Shown: in pieces, positions 6,898 to 14,066 of the stretch
Layout of the letters: each line of letters opens with the position of its first letter
Numbering within the stretch: position 1 is the stretch's first letter
Source: Euryarchaeota archaeon UBA258
GTDB lineage: Archaea; Thermoplasmatota; Poseidoniia; Poseidoniales; Poseidoniaceae
Reading direction: 5' to 3'
DNA: 14,828 nt
Assembly: GCA_002502605.1 (NCBI GenBank)
Contig: DAPR01000084.1
Location: 18,935-33,762, forward strand
Position numbers and translations under genes: made by a program
Notes under the pieces: generated by a model
Seen by the model: the letters and a program-made list of their open reading frames with translations, nothing else
Told to the model about the DNA's origin: nothing
The model's database searches: none

Positions 6898-7902
6898 TCA
6901 GTTGATGGCAGTGTACATGTCGTCTGGCATTTCGCCAGCGAGCTGCAAAGCACCGTTTGCAACGGCGTTGATTGGGTCTTCGACGCACCAGACAGTTACA
7001 TCTCCAATATCGGAAATTTCGTCGGTCATGCGAGCAGCAATTCCGTCGATGAGGGAGCCTCCACCAGACAAGATGATGTTGTTTCGAAGCACTGGTTGGT
7101 ATTCAGGATCTGCACCAGCGACGATTCGCTTGATTGCATTGCCAATCTTTGGAATAATGAGTTCACATGCTTGTGAAACCAAGTCCCCGATGTCGACAAT
7201 TTGCTTCTTTCCTTCGACAGATAATTCGACAGTGGCTTCGCGGACTTCGCCTCCAACGTAGGACACTTCTTCCTTCCACTTTCGAACCATGTCTTTTGTG
7301 ACTTGTGCGCCAGTGAACTTCTTGCGAATAAGGGTCATCAACTCATTATCGAGCCAATCGCCAGCTTCTTGGATGGTCACTTGGTCTTCATCAGTGGGGA
7401 ATGTTCCGTAGATTCGAGCGATGTCAGTCGTTCCTGCACCGATATCGACAACAATGGAACTTGCAATTTCGCCGATTCCGTATGCGGTAGCGAAGGGCTC
7501 GGTCACGACCATAATGGCGTTGACTTGACCTCGAAGGGTAGCAACAAGGTTGCTCTTATCGGTGAACGAAACGTGGCTTGGCGAGCAGATGACACCAAAC
7601 ACTTCGTCGAATTCTTCAGGATCCACGGTTTCAAGCAAGTGGGAAACGAATGCCTTGGCAGCAGCCAAGTTTGCTTCGTCGTCTTGTGCAACACCAGCAG
7701 CCATAGGCCGGTAGAGGTTGCATGCAAGTTTGTTCTTCAGAGCGTCGCTTCCAAACAGCACATCACGGCCGAGGAAATTTCGGGCCACGGGGTCTTTCGG
7801 TCGTCCAACTACAGTTTCAATCGTGTGGCTTACTCCAGCACTCGAGGCAATCGTCGATTGATAGGTGCCAAGGTCAATTCCAACATACAAGCGGTCACTC
7901 AT
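6898..7902 (-). CDS. Bacterial-type actin-like ATPase resembling MamK
   Basis: A 334-residue actin/Hsp70-fold ATPase expected to form cytoplasmic filaments. Motifs in order are phosphate-1 GIDLGT (8-13), the connecting element VTEPFATAYG with E135 (133-142), phosphate-2 DIGAGTTD (153-160) and adenosine loop LSGGGSLIDGI (278-288). Several blocks recall the magnetosome actin MamK rather than MreB: ETVVGRPKD and FLGRDV early on, GTFPTDEDQVTIQEAGDWLD after phosphate-2, EVSYVGGE, and EYQPVLRNNIILSGGG near the end. I am comparing with MamK from memory, so the ranking is provisional. The start at 7902 has GGTGA 5 nt upstream; an ATG 18 codons earlier is open but adds no family sequence. There is no membrane helix. 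It heads a same-strand run with the coiled-coil and DUF4126 genes. It is not the eukaryote-like crenactin type. Confidence 0.9.
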   Translation of the reverse strand: MSDRLYVGIDLGTYQSTIASSAGVSHTIETVVGRPKDPVARNFLGRDVLFGSDALKNKLACNLYRPMAAGVAQDDEANLAAAKAFVSHLLETVDPEEFDEVFGVICSPSHVSFTDKSNLVATLRGQVNAIMVVTEPFATAYGIGEIASSIVVDIGAGTTDIARIYGTFPTDEDQVTIQEAGDWLDNELMTLIRKKFTGAQVTKDMVRKWKEEVSYVGGEVREATVELSVEGKKQIVDIGDLVSQACELIIPKIGNAIKRIVAGADPEYQPVLRNNIILSGGGSLIDGIAARMTDEISDIGDVTVWCVEDPINAVANGALQLAGEMPDDMYTAIN

Positions 7903-7912
7903 TTTCTTCACC

Positions 7913-7927
7913 GTCCGCATGGCGGAC
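7913..7927. repeat. Inverted repeat in the leader of the actin-like gene
   Basis: GTCCGC at 7913-7918 and GCGGAC at 7922-7927 are exact reverse complements separated by 3 nt. They lie 11-25 nt upstream of the chosen actin-like start codon, just 5' of the GGTGA ribosome-binding sequence. A small RNA hairpin here could affect translation. With 6-bp arms, chance is a real alternative. Confidence 0.35.
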
Positions 7928-7953
7928 ATGCTGGCGAGGGTGCCACCACCCTT

Positions 7954-7967
7954 CAAGGTTCACCTTG
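7954..7967. promoter_or_regulatory. 14-bp palindrome at the likely actin-operon promoter (candidate operator)
   Basis: CAAGGT and ACCTTG flank a 2-bp centre, giving a perfect dyad suited to a dimeric helix-turn-helix regulator. On the minus strand it directly follows a TATA-like CTATTAC (7968-7974) and would sit between that box and a start site near 7945. This is where a bound protein would block transcription. The promoter is inferred from spacing only. Confidence 0.35.
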
Positions 7968-8015
7968 GTAATAGACGGGGCGAGCCCGACCGATTCGGGG
8001 CACTCCTCAGTGTTT

Positions 8016-11000
8016 TTACTCGTTTTCACTTTGAAGGTCAAACAGAGCATCGGAACCAGTTTTTATGAAGGGATCAACAGCACCATGGCGTCCATTTTGG
8101 CTGAGGTTTTTCACACCCACACGGTAGGCGAAAAGGCCAACGAAAACAAGCGTCGCAGCCCCCCAAAACACCGCTCTAAGTTCGGAGGCAGCACCTTGTG
8201 AGCGCGCCACATCATCGCCATCAGAACCTGCATCTAAGGGATCATCATAATGCGCCTTAAACACATCACTGGATTGAATGACAATCCGATTTGTATTCCC
8301 TTCGGGCGAGGCATTTCGACTTTCAACAAAGACGTCAATGCGGAGCCACGACTCTTCAATGTTCCACACTGGCAGACTGATCATCGAATCCCATTTGCAT
8401 TCGAATGTGGCGGAAGTGTTGGCATCCATTTCACAATTCGCAATGGCATAACCGCTTTCGTTCAACGGCTGACTGAGGACTGTGATCTGAGCTCCAGTTT
8501 GAAAGGCGTCCCCATCCTCGTCTAAAACGGACCAGCGCACTGTGAGGTTTCCGCTCCACAATGTCCCATTTCCTGGCGATTGCGTGATGGTGACAGCAGG
8601 GGCATGATCGATCGGCCGACAACCGTTCGTTCCAACGGGCCAAAGTGGGTCCGGGGCCAGAGTGACGCACATGTCAACATCGTCCAGCACACCATCCTCG
8701 TCGGTGTCGTCAACGCATCCATTGCCATCATGATCGTACAGTGATGCATCAACCAAGGGGCATTGGTCAAGGCTGTCGACCACGTCATCCCCGTCTGTAT
8801 CATCAAGACACCCATCGTTGTCCGTATCCCACCCGAAAGCGTTCTCGTTTGGGCAAATGTCTTCTGCATTTGGAACTGAATCCCCGTCCCCATCCAACCA
8901 ATCTAAGCCATCCCGGTCCACACCTTGGACGGCGAGGGCAAATCCTGTTCTCGAGCCGTCTAAACCAACGCCGTCGGATAAACTCCCCGGGGCGACAAAT
9001 CGAGCCCGAACTTCAACTTCAATCCAGTCTATTTCAGCAAGTTCAGTTTGATCGATGCGAAGCCCAAGTGTGGTTTCATTGGTCGATGGGAAATGCGTGG
9101 TGTTATCCAAATCTGCTCCACTGTAAAACAGAGTGGAATAACCGTCATGGTCGGTAGAAGCTGAGGACACAACCCGTCCATCAGAGAGCCTCGCTACGAG
9201 CAAAAGATCGTTGACGGCAGATGGTTCGGGTGAGGCAGCATGAGCCATTCGAACCTCAAGGTCGGCGTTTTCCATAGGGGTAAATCGCTGCGTCCATACC
9301 TCTCCAGTTCGTAAAAATGGCCCCGCTGCTCCCGAGCCATTCCAAGGTTGAGCAATCAGATTCTCGAGCGGATCATCAACACCCTGCCGGGTCGCCAACC
9401 ACTCTTGTGGAGATTGATCCAACAACCGGTAAGAGTCATGAATCCATACATCATTTGCAGGGGAGGCGTGCCCACCTTCTAATTCTTCAATGAGGGCTTC
9501 AAAATCGAGCAACACCGAGAGGTTAAGTTGCCCAAACCCATCATGAGGATTCTGAAGATCATATCCTCCTTGCCCATCATCCCGTGCTGTGGAGGGAAGA
9601 GGTGTCGTGGACAGTGCGAGCAAAGCCCTCAACATTGGGCCGGAGGGGGTAAATCCTTGGCCGACATTGATGGTGGAGTTCGCTATTGAAGCATCGGACC
9701 ATGCGGGGGTCATCGTTTCCATTGAAACATTAGATCGCACTTCTTGGCCTGAAACCCAGCCAAGCTCCACCAATTGCTGAATCAATGACGCAACGCCCGC
9801 GGCACCGGGGGTTGCCATGCTTGTTCCGGTTGAAGATCTCAAATCTCCATTGTACGAATCATCCATATTATCGGCTCTTGCGGATTGAACGGAAGATCCC
9901 ACGGCCAATGCGAAAATTCCCATTGTACCGGCCTCTGTGGGTCCTGATGACGATGCTGTCCAACGGGCACTATCTTCGGACTTCATCGAAGCGCCGATTG
10001 CGGCAACGTTTCGCCCATTTGCTGGCTCAAGCAGACTACCGCCCGTGTTCCCTGGCGCGATGAAAGCAAGCGACCACGGCATGGCCAGTGCCCATGCATC
10101 AAAATCAGCGGTTCTTGCGGTGTAGGCGGTGGTGTCATCTCCCCAAGAATTTGAATGAATAACCCCACCAGCCATTCCCGATTCGACAAGCAATCGATCG
10201 ACATCCGGGGGGACCCATCCTTCAGAGGAGACAATGTCTTGGAAGACGAGAAGAGAGCCGTGTGATAGTGAAGAGCCATTGGAGGGATAAAGTCCCAACC
10301 GATCATCATCAACGTTGAAGCATGCAAGGCTTCCTGCAACATGAGTGCCGTGCCGATAGTCAGAATGCCCGGCAGTATCGCCATCGTCAATGGTGGTGTT
10401 GAGGACCAAGACCTTCCGGTGTTCTTCACCAGCGGGGCCAACTAAATCCGTTCCGTTCACGCCTTCGCTTCCAAGGGCTTGAACGCTCGTGGCGTTTCTG
10501 AAGCAGGCGTGATCAGCATCGAGGCCGGAATCGGCGGCCCCGACCACAACACCCGTGCCGTTGATGCCCAAGGTCCACGCCGGATGCCCGCTCATCGATC
10601 CGTGCTGCATCAATGAGGCTGCCTGGACGTTGCGGCTCTGTGTTTCTAAAACAGGTTCAATCCACAGCAACCCATCCAACAACAAAACATTGGTCAAATC
10701 AAGTTCAATTGGCCACTCAACAATGTATGCGGGGGCCAAAGGAGAGGATTGATGTTGATCTGCCAATTCAATTCCCATTAGGGCCAAATCCTCTCTTAAA
10801 CCCTCGAAGGCAGCGTTTGGAAGCCGTGGCTCAAGAACGATCCGGACCGAGTCACCATGGACAGGACCGGCCCCGTTCAAACCGGACTTCCAAGCCGCAG
10901 AAGGAGCGTCTTCGACGATGAACTCCTGTGGAGCAGAGGACTCATGGCCCCACACAAGAAGTTGAGTTGGCGAAACAACCCTCAATGGTGTGAGCCCTTG

Positions 11001-11162
11001 GTTTTGTAAATCCTTCCACAAGTCATGAGTCCACACTTCGGAAGGATGCTCGAGAAGGAACTCGCCTTCTATTTGTGCCGCCACTGGGGGGATGATCGGT
11101 GCGACGTATGCGTTTACCACTGGCAAAAACAACACGAGGACCATCACGAGAGCTCGCCGCAT
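8016..11162 (-). CDS. Secreted, membrane-anchored subtilisin-like serine protease with thrombospondin type 3 repeats
   Basis: A 1048-residue S8 family peptidase. A signal peptide (1-18, MRRALVMVLVLFLPVVNA) is followed by a propeptide-like region to about 180. The catalytic domain has D211 in AADSGLD, H271 in RHGTHVAGS, oxyanion N372 in APGNTGG and S448 in GTSMATP, so it should be active. After a middle beta-rich region, three Asp-rich Ca-binding thrombospondin type 3 repeats (about 756-848, with DICP, DQCP and DMCV units) precede an Ig-like stretch. One membrane helix (about 997-1015) and a 33-residue cytoplasmic tail end the protein. About 16 N-x-S/T sequons lie in the extracellular part, suggesting heavy N-glycosylation. 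The start at 11162 begins the signal peptide; an open extension to 11258 overlaps the divergent LX promoter. By inference it is held on the cell surface to digest proteins for peptide uptake. It is divergent from the LX gene and has a 113-nt gap before the actin-like gene. Confidence 0.93.
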   Translation of the reverse strand: MRRALVMVLVLFLPVVNAYVAPIIPPVAAQIEGEFLLEHPSEVWTHDLWKDLQNQGLTPLRVVSPTQLLVWGHESSAPQEFIVEDAPSAAWKSGLNGAGPVHGDSVRIVLEPRLPNAAFEGLREDLALMGIELADQHQSSPLAPAYIVEWPIELDLTNVLLLDGLLWIEPVLETQSRNVQAASLMQHGSMSGHPAWTLGINGTGVVVGAADSGLDADHACFRNATSVQALGSEGVNGTDLVGPAGEEHRKVLVLNTTIDDGDTAGHSDYRHGTHVAGSLACFNVDDDRLGLYPSNGSSLSHGSLLVFQDIVSSEGWVPPDVDRLLVESGMAGGVIHSNSWGDDTTAYTARTADFDAWALAMPWSLAFIAPGNTGGSLLEPANGRNVAAIGASMKSEDSARWTASSSGPTEAGTMGIFALAVGSSVQSARADNMDDSYNGDLRSSTGTSMATPGAAGVASLIQQLVELGWVSGQEVRSNVSMETMTPAWSDASIANSTINVGQGFTPSGPMLRALLALSTTPLPSTARDDGQGGYDLQNPHDGFGQLNLSVLLDFEALIEELEGGHASPANDVWIHDSYRLLDQSPQEWLATRQGVDDPLENLIAQPWNGSGAAGPFLRTGEVWTQRFTPMENADLEVRMAHAASPEPSAVNDLLLVARLSDGRVVSSASTDHDGYSTLFYSGADLDNTTHFPSTNETTLGLRIDQTELAEIDWIEVEVRARFVAPGSLSDGVGLDGSRTGFALAVQGVDRDGLDWLDGDGDSVPNAEDICPNENAFGWDTDNDGCLDDTDGDDVVDSLDQCPLVDASLYDHDGNGCVDDTDEDGVLDDVDMCVTLAPDPLWPVGTNGCRPIDHAPAVTITQSPGNGTLWSGNLTVRWSVLDEDGDAFQTGAQITVLSQPLNESGYAIANCEMDANTSATFECKWDSMISLPVWNIEESWLRIDVFVESRNASPEGNTNRIVIQSSDVFKAHYDDPLDAGSDGDDVARSQGAASELRAVFWGAATLVFVGLFAYRVGVKNLSQNGRHGAVDPFIKTGSDALFDLQSENE

Positions 11163-11231
11163 GAACCCCGTTGAGTGCTCAAACTTTGTCAATCTCGCGC
11201 TCGAAATGAGTGGATGTGCCGCGCCAGCGCG

Positions 11232-11237
11232 TTTAAG
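11232..11237 (+). promoter_or_regulatory. Possible TATA-like element for the LX - prefoldin - FtsY cluster
   Basis: TTTAAG lies about 26-31 nt upstream of the LX start codon, which fits a leaderless or nearly leaderless archaeal transcript. No Shine-Dalgarno sequence precedes the LX ATG. The match is short and this is the only such element found between the divergent subtilase and LX genes. Confidence 0.35.
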
Positions 11238-11262
11238 TTGGGTTTGCGAGTCGCCCATCTCG

Positions 11263-11535
11263 ATGAAGGCCTACCGTGTGACAGGAATCGCTCCCTTCGG
11301 CAGCATGCGCCAAGAATTTTCGCTCGACCTCCCTGCTGACAGCAAGGCGGACGCAGAACACCGAACCTACTCAATCATGGGCTCGCGACACAAGGCTAAC
11401 CGCCGTTCCATCACCATCGACTCGGTGAGCGAAATCGACCCAAGAACCTCAACCGAACCTCGTGTGACTCACCACTTCCGTGACCAAATCGCCGCTGCCG
11501 GTGGCGCTGTCACCCCAGTGGCCGAAGAAGAGTGA
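11263..11535 (+). CDS. rplX: Large-subunit ribosomal protein LX (archaeal L18a / L20e family)
   Basis: A 90-residue protein whose opening MKAYRVTGIAPFGSMRQEF and central block AEHRTYSIMGSRHKANRRSI match the archaeal/eukaryotic L18Ae domain (compare YSLLGSKHKVKR in other archaea). It is a component of the 50S subunit with no bacterial counterpart. The ATG at 11263 directly begins the family domain; an open extension upstream overlaps the subtilase gene and is not homologous. The last 20 or so residues (DQIAAAGGAVTPVAEEE) extend beyond the core domain. It leads the LX - prefoldin alpha - FtsY order found widely in archaea, supporting both its identity and an operon. The symbol follows common archaeal use; rpl18a or rpl20e are equivalents. 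Confidence 0.93.
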   Translation: MKAYRVTGIAPFGSMRQEFSLDLPADSKADAEHRTYSIMGSRHKANRRSITIDSVSEIDPRTSTEPRVTHHFRDQIAAAGGAVTPVAEEE

Positions 11536-11582
11536 GGGCAACCGGCTCCGCCGGATTCTTCAATGACCCGCTTCTCAGAGGG

Positions 11583-12158
11583 ATGAGTGTTATGGTCGAC
11601 CGTTCCGAATTACAACGCATGGCTCGCACCATTGACGCCCATCGAAAACAACTCGACGACTTGCATACGCAAATCGATCGCGTCGCAAAAGTCATCGACG
11701 AACATGCCGTGACAACCGGCATCCTCTCTCACCTCCAAAAAGAGGCGGCGAACGGCACCACAAGTGCTCGACTCACCATTGGTTCTGGTGTTACATTGCG
11801 TTACACACATGAAGGCGACGAAGAGGGGACTGCCCTCGTGGATCTTGGCAGCGGAGTGTTTGGGGAAAAACCCTGGAGCGAAGCTGAAACAATCACTCAA
11901 GAACGTCTTGATGGGATTCAACTGCTCCAAGAAGAATTGACCCAGCAATCAACTGCATTAGAGGAAAAAATCACTGGCTTAGCCGAGGCATTCAATGAGG
12001 CCGCTGAGCACCTCACAGCGGCACAAGCACCACCCTCCGAACCAACTCAGGCCGAACAACCAGCTGATGAAGCGCCTACGCCAGAGGAAAATCCAGCACC
12101 CAAGCGCCAACCCCGTAGAAAAGGACGGATCGGAAAGGAACTCACACTGGATGACTGA
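11583..12158 (+). CDS. pfdA: Prefoldin alpha subunit with extended C-terminal tail
   Basis: A 191-residue subunit of the hexameric prefoldin chaperone, which holds unfolded proteins and passes them to the thermosome. It shows the family layout: an N-terminal coiled coil (about 5-45), a central beta-hairpin segment with the conserved pattern RLTIGSGVTLRY and ALVDLGSGVFGEKPWSEA, and a second coiled coil (about 105-145). Usual archaeal alpha subunits have about 140-150 residues. Here a Pro/Glu/Ala-rich tail of some 45 residues follows, ending in the basic patch KRQPRRKGRIGK. The ATG at 11583 was chosen; an ATG 3 codons later is equally possible, while a GTG at 11532 would overlap the LX stop. 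It is 47 nt after LX and 9 nt before ftsY, as expected for the archaeal cluster. Confidence 0.9.
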   Translation: MSVMVDRSELQRMARTIDAHRKQLDDLHTQIDRVAKVIDEHAVTTGILSHLQKEAANGTTSARLTIGSGVTLRYTHEGDEEGTALVDLGSGVFGEKPWSEAETITQERLDGIQLLQEELTQQSTALEEKITGLAEAFNEAAEHLTAAQAPPSEPTQAEQPADEAPTPEENPAPKRQPRRKGRIGKELTLDD

Positions 12159-12163
12159 GGTGA
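12157..12163 (+). promoter_or_regulatory. Strong Shine-Dalgarno for ftsY overlapping the pfdA stop
   Basis: GAGGTGA is complementary to the archaeal 16S rRNA 3' end and sits 4 nt before the ftsY ATG. Its first two bases belong to the pfdA stop codon (TGA, 12156-12158), so prefoldin and FtsY are probably translationally coupled. It is the clearest ribosome-binding site in the window. Confidence 0.7.
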
Positions 12164-12167
12164 TTGC

Positions 12168-13586
12168 ATGGGATTGTTCGACCGATTCAGAAAACGCGTC
12201 ACCGAAGTTGCCGAACAAACCGATGCAGATGCCCTTTCGGCAGACGCCGAATCAGCAGAAGCGCAAGCCGCCCTCGCCGAAGCACAGTCTTACGTCGAAC
12301 CCACCCCTCACATTCATTCAACCGTGGTTGAACAACCAAGCGAGCCTGAAGAGGAATGGGAAGATCTGGAAGAACCAGCAGCACCAGCCCAAGCAGAGCA
12401 AGATGAATGGGACGATTGGGATGAGGAAGAAGAAATCGCTCTTCCACAAGAACTGTCTCGTCGAGAACGCAAATTGCTCGAGAAAGCAAAGAAAGCCGAA
12501 ACGAAGCGCGAGCGACAACAAAAGAAAGAACTCAAGAAGCGCGGGGCGGTTGAAGTTGCTCGGCCAAAAGGCTCCAAAGTTGACCTCTCAATGATGCGCA
12601 CAACAACGGGGCGCCAACTCGTCAGCGTCGCAGCAACGCCAAAAGGATCCGTGAAAGTGGCGGAAGTTGAAACCGAAGCGGGGACAAAAGTCGAAGTTGA
12701 CCTTGGTGGCGGTGTTGTCGAAGAAGGAGGCCGCATCATCAAGTCGGGAGGGGCGCTTGACACCTTGCTCGAAGAACTGGAGTGGGTTTTGCTTGAATCC
12801 GACATTTCAAGCGACGCCGTCACGGCAATTATCGCAGCACTACGGGCAAGTTTAGTCGGCTCACGCCTGCGGAAAGGAGCCGATTTAGCAAAAGTCCTTG
12901 AAGCAGCTTTGAAACGCGCTCTTCGCTCGCTTCTGGCCGCCGGGTACTGGGACTTTGATGCCTCGGTAGAAGGGTTCATCGAAGCAGGCGATACACCAGT
13001 CGTCATCATGCTGGTTGGCGTGAATGGAACAGGAAAAACCACGACTGCAGCAAAAATCGCACACCGGTTGCTTCAGAGCGGCAGAACCGTGATTGCTGCT
13101 GCTGGCGATACATTCCGTGCAGGAGCAATCCAACAACTGGAAACTCATTGTGATAACCTCGGGATTCGTTGTGTCTCAAGTCAAAGGGGGGGCGACACAG
13201 CAGCAATTGCCCGTGACGCAATCGATTCGGCCCGCGCCAAAGGGGTTGATGTTGTTCTTGTTGACACGGCTGGAAGAATGCAGAACAAGGTCAATTTGAT
13301 GAATGAATTGAACAAAGTTCGCCGCGTTGCCAACCCCCATCTCACGCTGTTTGTCGGCGATTCGTTGGCTGGAAACGACGCGGTAGAGCAAGCGAGAATG
13401 TTCCAAGAAATTATGAAATTTGATGGCGCAGTGCTCACCAAGGTCGACACCGATGCAAAAGGTGGCGCCGGCCTCTCCATTGCGTTTGCAACAGGCCGAC
13501 CAATTGTCTTCGCCGGCATCGGACAAGGCTATGACGATTTGAAACAGTTCGACCCGGACTGGCTGCTCGAACAAATGTTCGAATGA
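12168..13586 (+). CDS. ftsY: Signal recognition particle receptor FtsY
   Basis: The SRP receptor GTPase, which docks SRP-ribosome complexes at the membrane for co-translational insertion of proteins such as the rhodopsin. It has 472 residues. The C-terminal NG domain is complete: the N domain starts near 195 (GALDTLLEELEWVLLESDI), G1 GVNGTGKT is at 284-291, DTFRAGA at 314-320, G3 DTAGR at 366-370, G4 TKVD at 424-427, and the closing GIGQGYDDLKQFDPDWLLEQMF. Loops identify FtsY rather than SRP54, and there is no M domain. The first 190 or so residues form a long A domain: an acidic stretch (about 41-92), a basic helical stretch (about 97-125, RRERKLLEKAKKAETKRERQ) and a beta-prone segment. This is longer than in most archaeal FtsY I know. 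It has a strong Shine-Dalgarno and is 9 nt after pfdA. Confidence 0.96.
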   Translation: MGLFDRFRKRVTEVAEQTDADALSADAESAEAQAALAEAQSYVEPTPHIHSTVVEQPSEPEEEWEDLEEPAAPAQAEQDEWDDWDEEEEIALPQELSRRERKLLEKAKKAETKRERQQKKELKKRGAVEVARPKGSKVDLSMMRTTTGRQLVSVAATPKGSVKVAEVETEAGTKVEVDLGGGVVEEGGRIIKSGGALDTLLEELEWVLLESDISSDAVTAIIAALRASLVGSRLRKGADLAKVLEAALKRALRSLLAAGYWDFDASVEGFIEAGDTPVVIMLVGVNGTGKTTTAAKIAHRLLQSGRTVIAAAGDTFRAGAIQQLETHCDNLGIRCVSSQRGGDTAAIARDAIDSARAKGVDVVLVDTAGRMQNKVNLMNELNKVRRVANPHLTLFVGDSLAGNDAVEQARMFQEIMKFDGAVLTKVDTDAKGGAGLSIAFATGRPIVFAGIGQGYDDLKQFDPDWLLEQMFE

Positions 13587-13634
13587 TGAACTCGCAGCGA
13601 TGAAGCGATAGGCTTGGGCCCCATCGAACAGGGT

Positions 13635-14012
13635 ATGTCGGGCACCTTCAAGGATGAAGAAACGGAACAATTTTTTCAACTTGTTCACATGTTTCAGCGC
13701 TCAGCATTGCTTCACATGGGCTTACTTCCAGACAATGAAGGAAAGGTGTTCTTCAACCTTGCAGAGGCGAAGGCGGGGATCGACTTGTTGAGAATGTTGC
13801 AAAACAAAACCAAAGGGAACATCACCGATCAAGAGCAACGAATGCTTCGAGGTGTTGTGAGCGAGTTGCAACTGCAATTTTTGAAAGCCCCAAACCGCAA
13901 AAGGGAGATGGAAGATTCAGCGGCACAATCAGAAACTGTTCGGGAAACGTTCGCAAACCCTCAATCCGGGCCGGTGGAAGATCTCTCATCATCCCAAGAT
14001 AGCGAAGAATGA
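13635..14012 (+). CDS. DUF1844 family protein
   Basis: A 125-residue soluble protein. The DUF1844 core is recognised by FFQLVHMFQRSALLHMGLLP, then NLAEAKAGIDLLRMLQNKTKGNI and the closing EEQRML-like helix with LQLQFLK. Its function is unknown; in bacteria it is a small helical domain. The C-terminal 40 residues or so are polar and acidic (ending SSSQDSEE) and probably disordered. I chose ATG 13635; a TTG at 13614 in the same frame would add seven residues. It lies 48 nt after ftsY, so it may belong to the same transcript, but the gap could hold a separate promoter. Its place behind the SRP receptor gives no firm functional clue. Confidence 0.82.
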   Translation: MSGTFKDEETEQFFQLVHMFQRSALLHMGLLPDNEGKVFFNLAEAKAGIDLLRMLQNKTKGNITDQEQRMLRGVVSELQLQFLKAPNRKREMEDSAAQSETVRETFANPQSGPVEDLSSSQDSEE

Positions 14013-14066
14013 CCGTTCCTGTGCGTATGATTGATGTGCAAGGGGAACTTCAGGAGATTGATTCAC

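Noticed and set aside
4936..7902. A magnetosome gene island, suggested by the MamK-like actin
   Set aside because: No MamA, MamB, MamE, MamM or other magnetosome proteins are seen, and all neighbours are archaeal housekeeping genes or proteins of unknown function.
7303..7971. A 222-codon open frame on the plus strand opposite the actin-like gene
   Set aside because: No recognisable domain, and it overlaps the complete actin-like gene and its leader.
7984..7998. CCCGA...TCGGG inverted repeat after the subtilase stop as a terminator
   Set aside because: Only 5-bp arms and no T-tract follow it on the minus strand, so it cannot be separated from chance.
12314..13042. A 242-codon open frame on the minus strand opposite ftsY
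   Set aside because: Its Ser/Pro/Arg-rich translation is the usual shadow of a charged coding strand; the plus-strand FtsY is certain.
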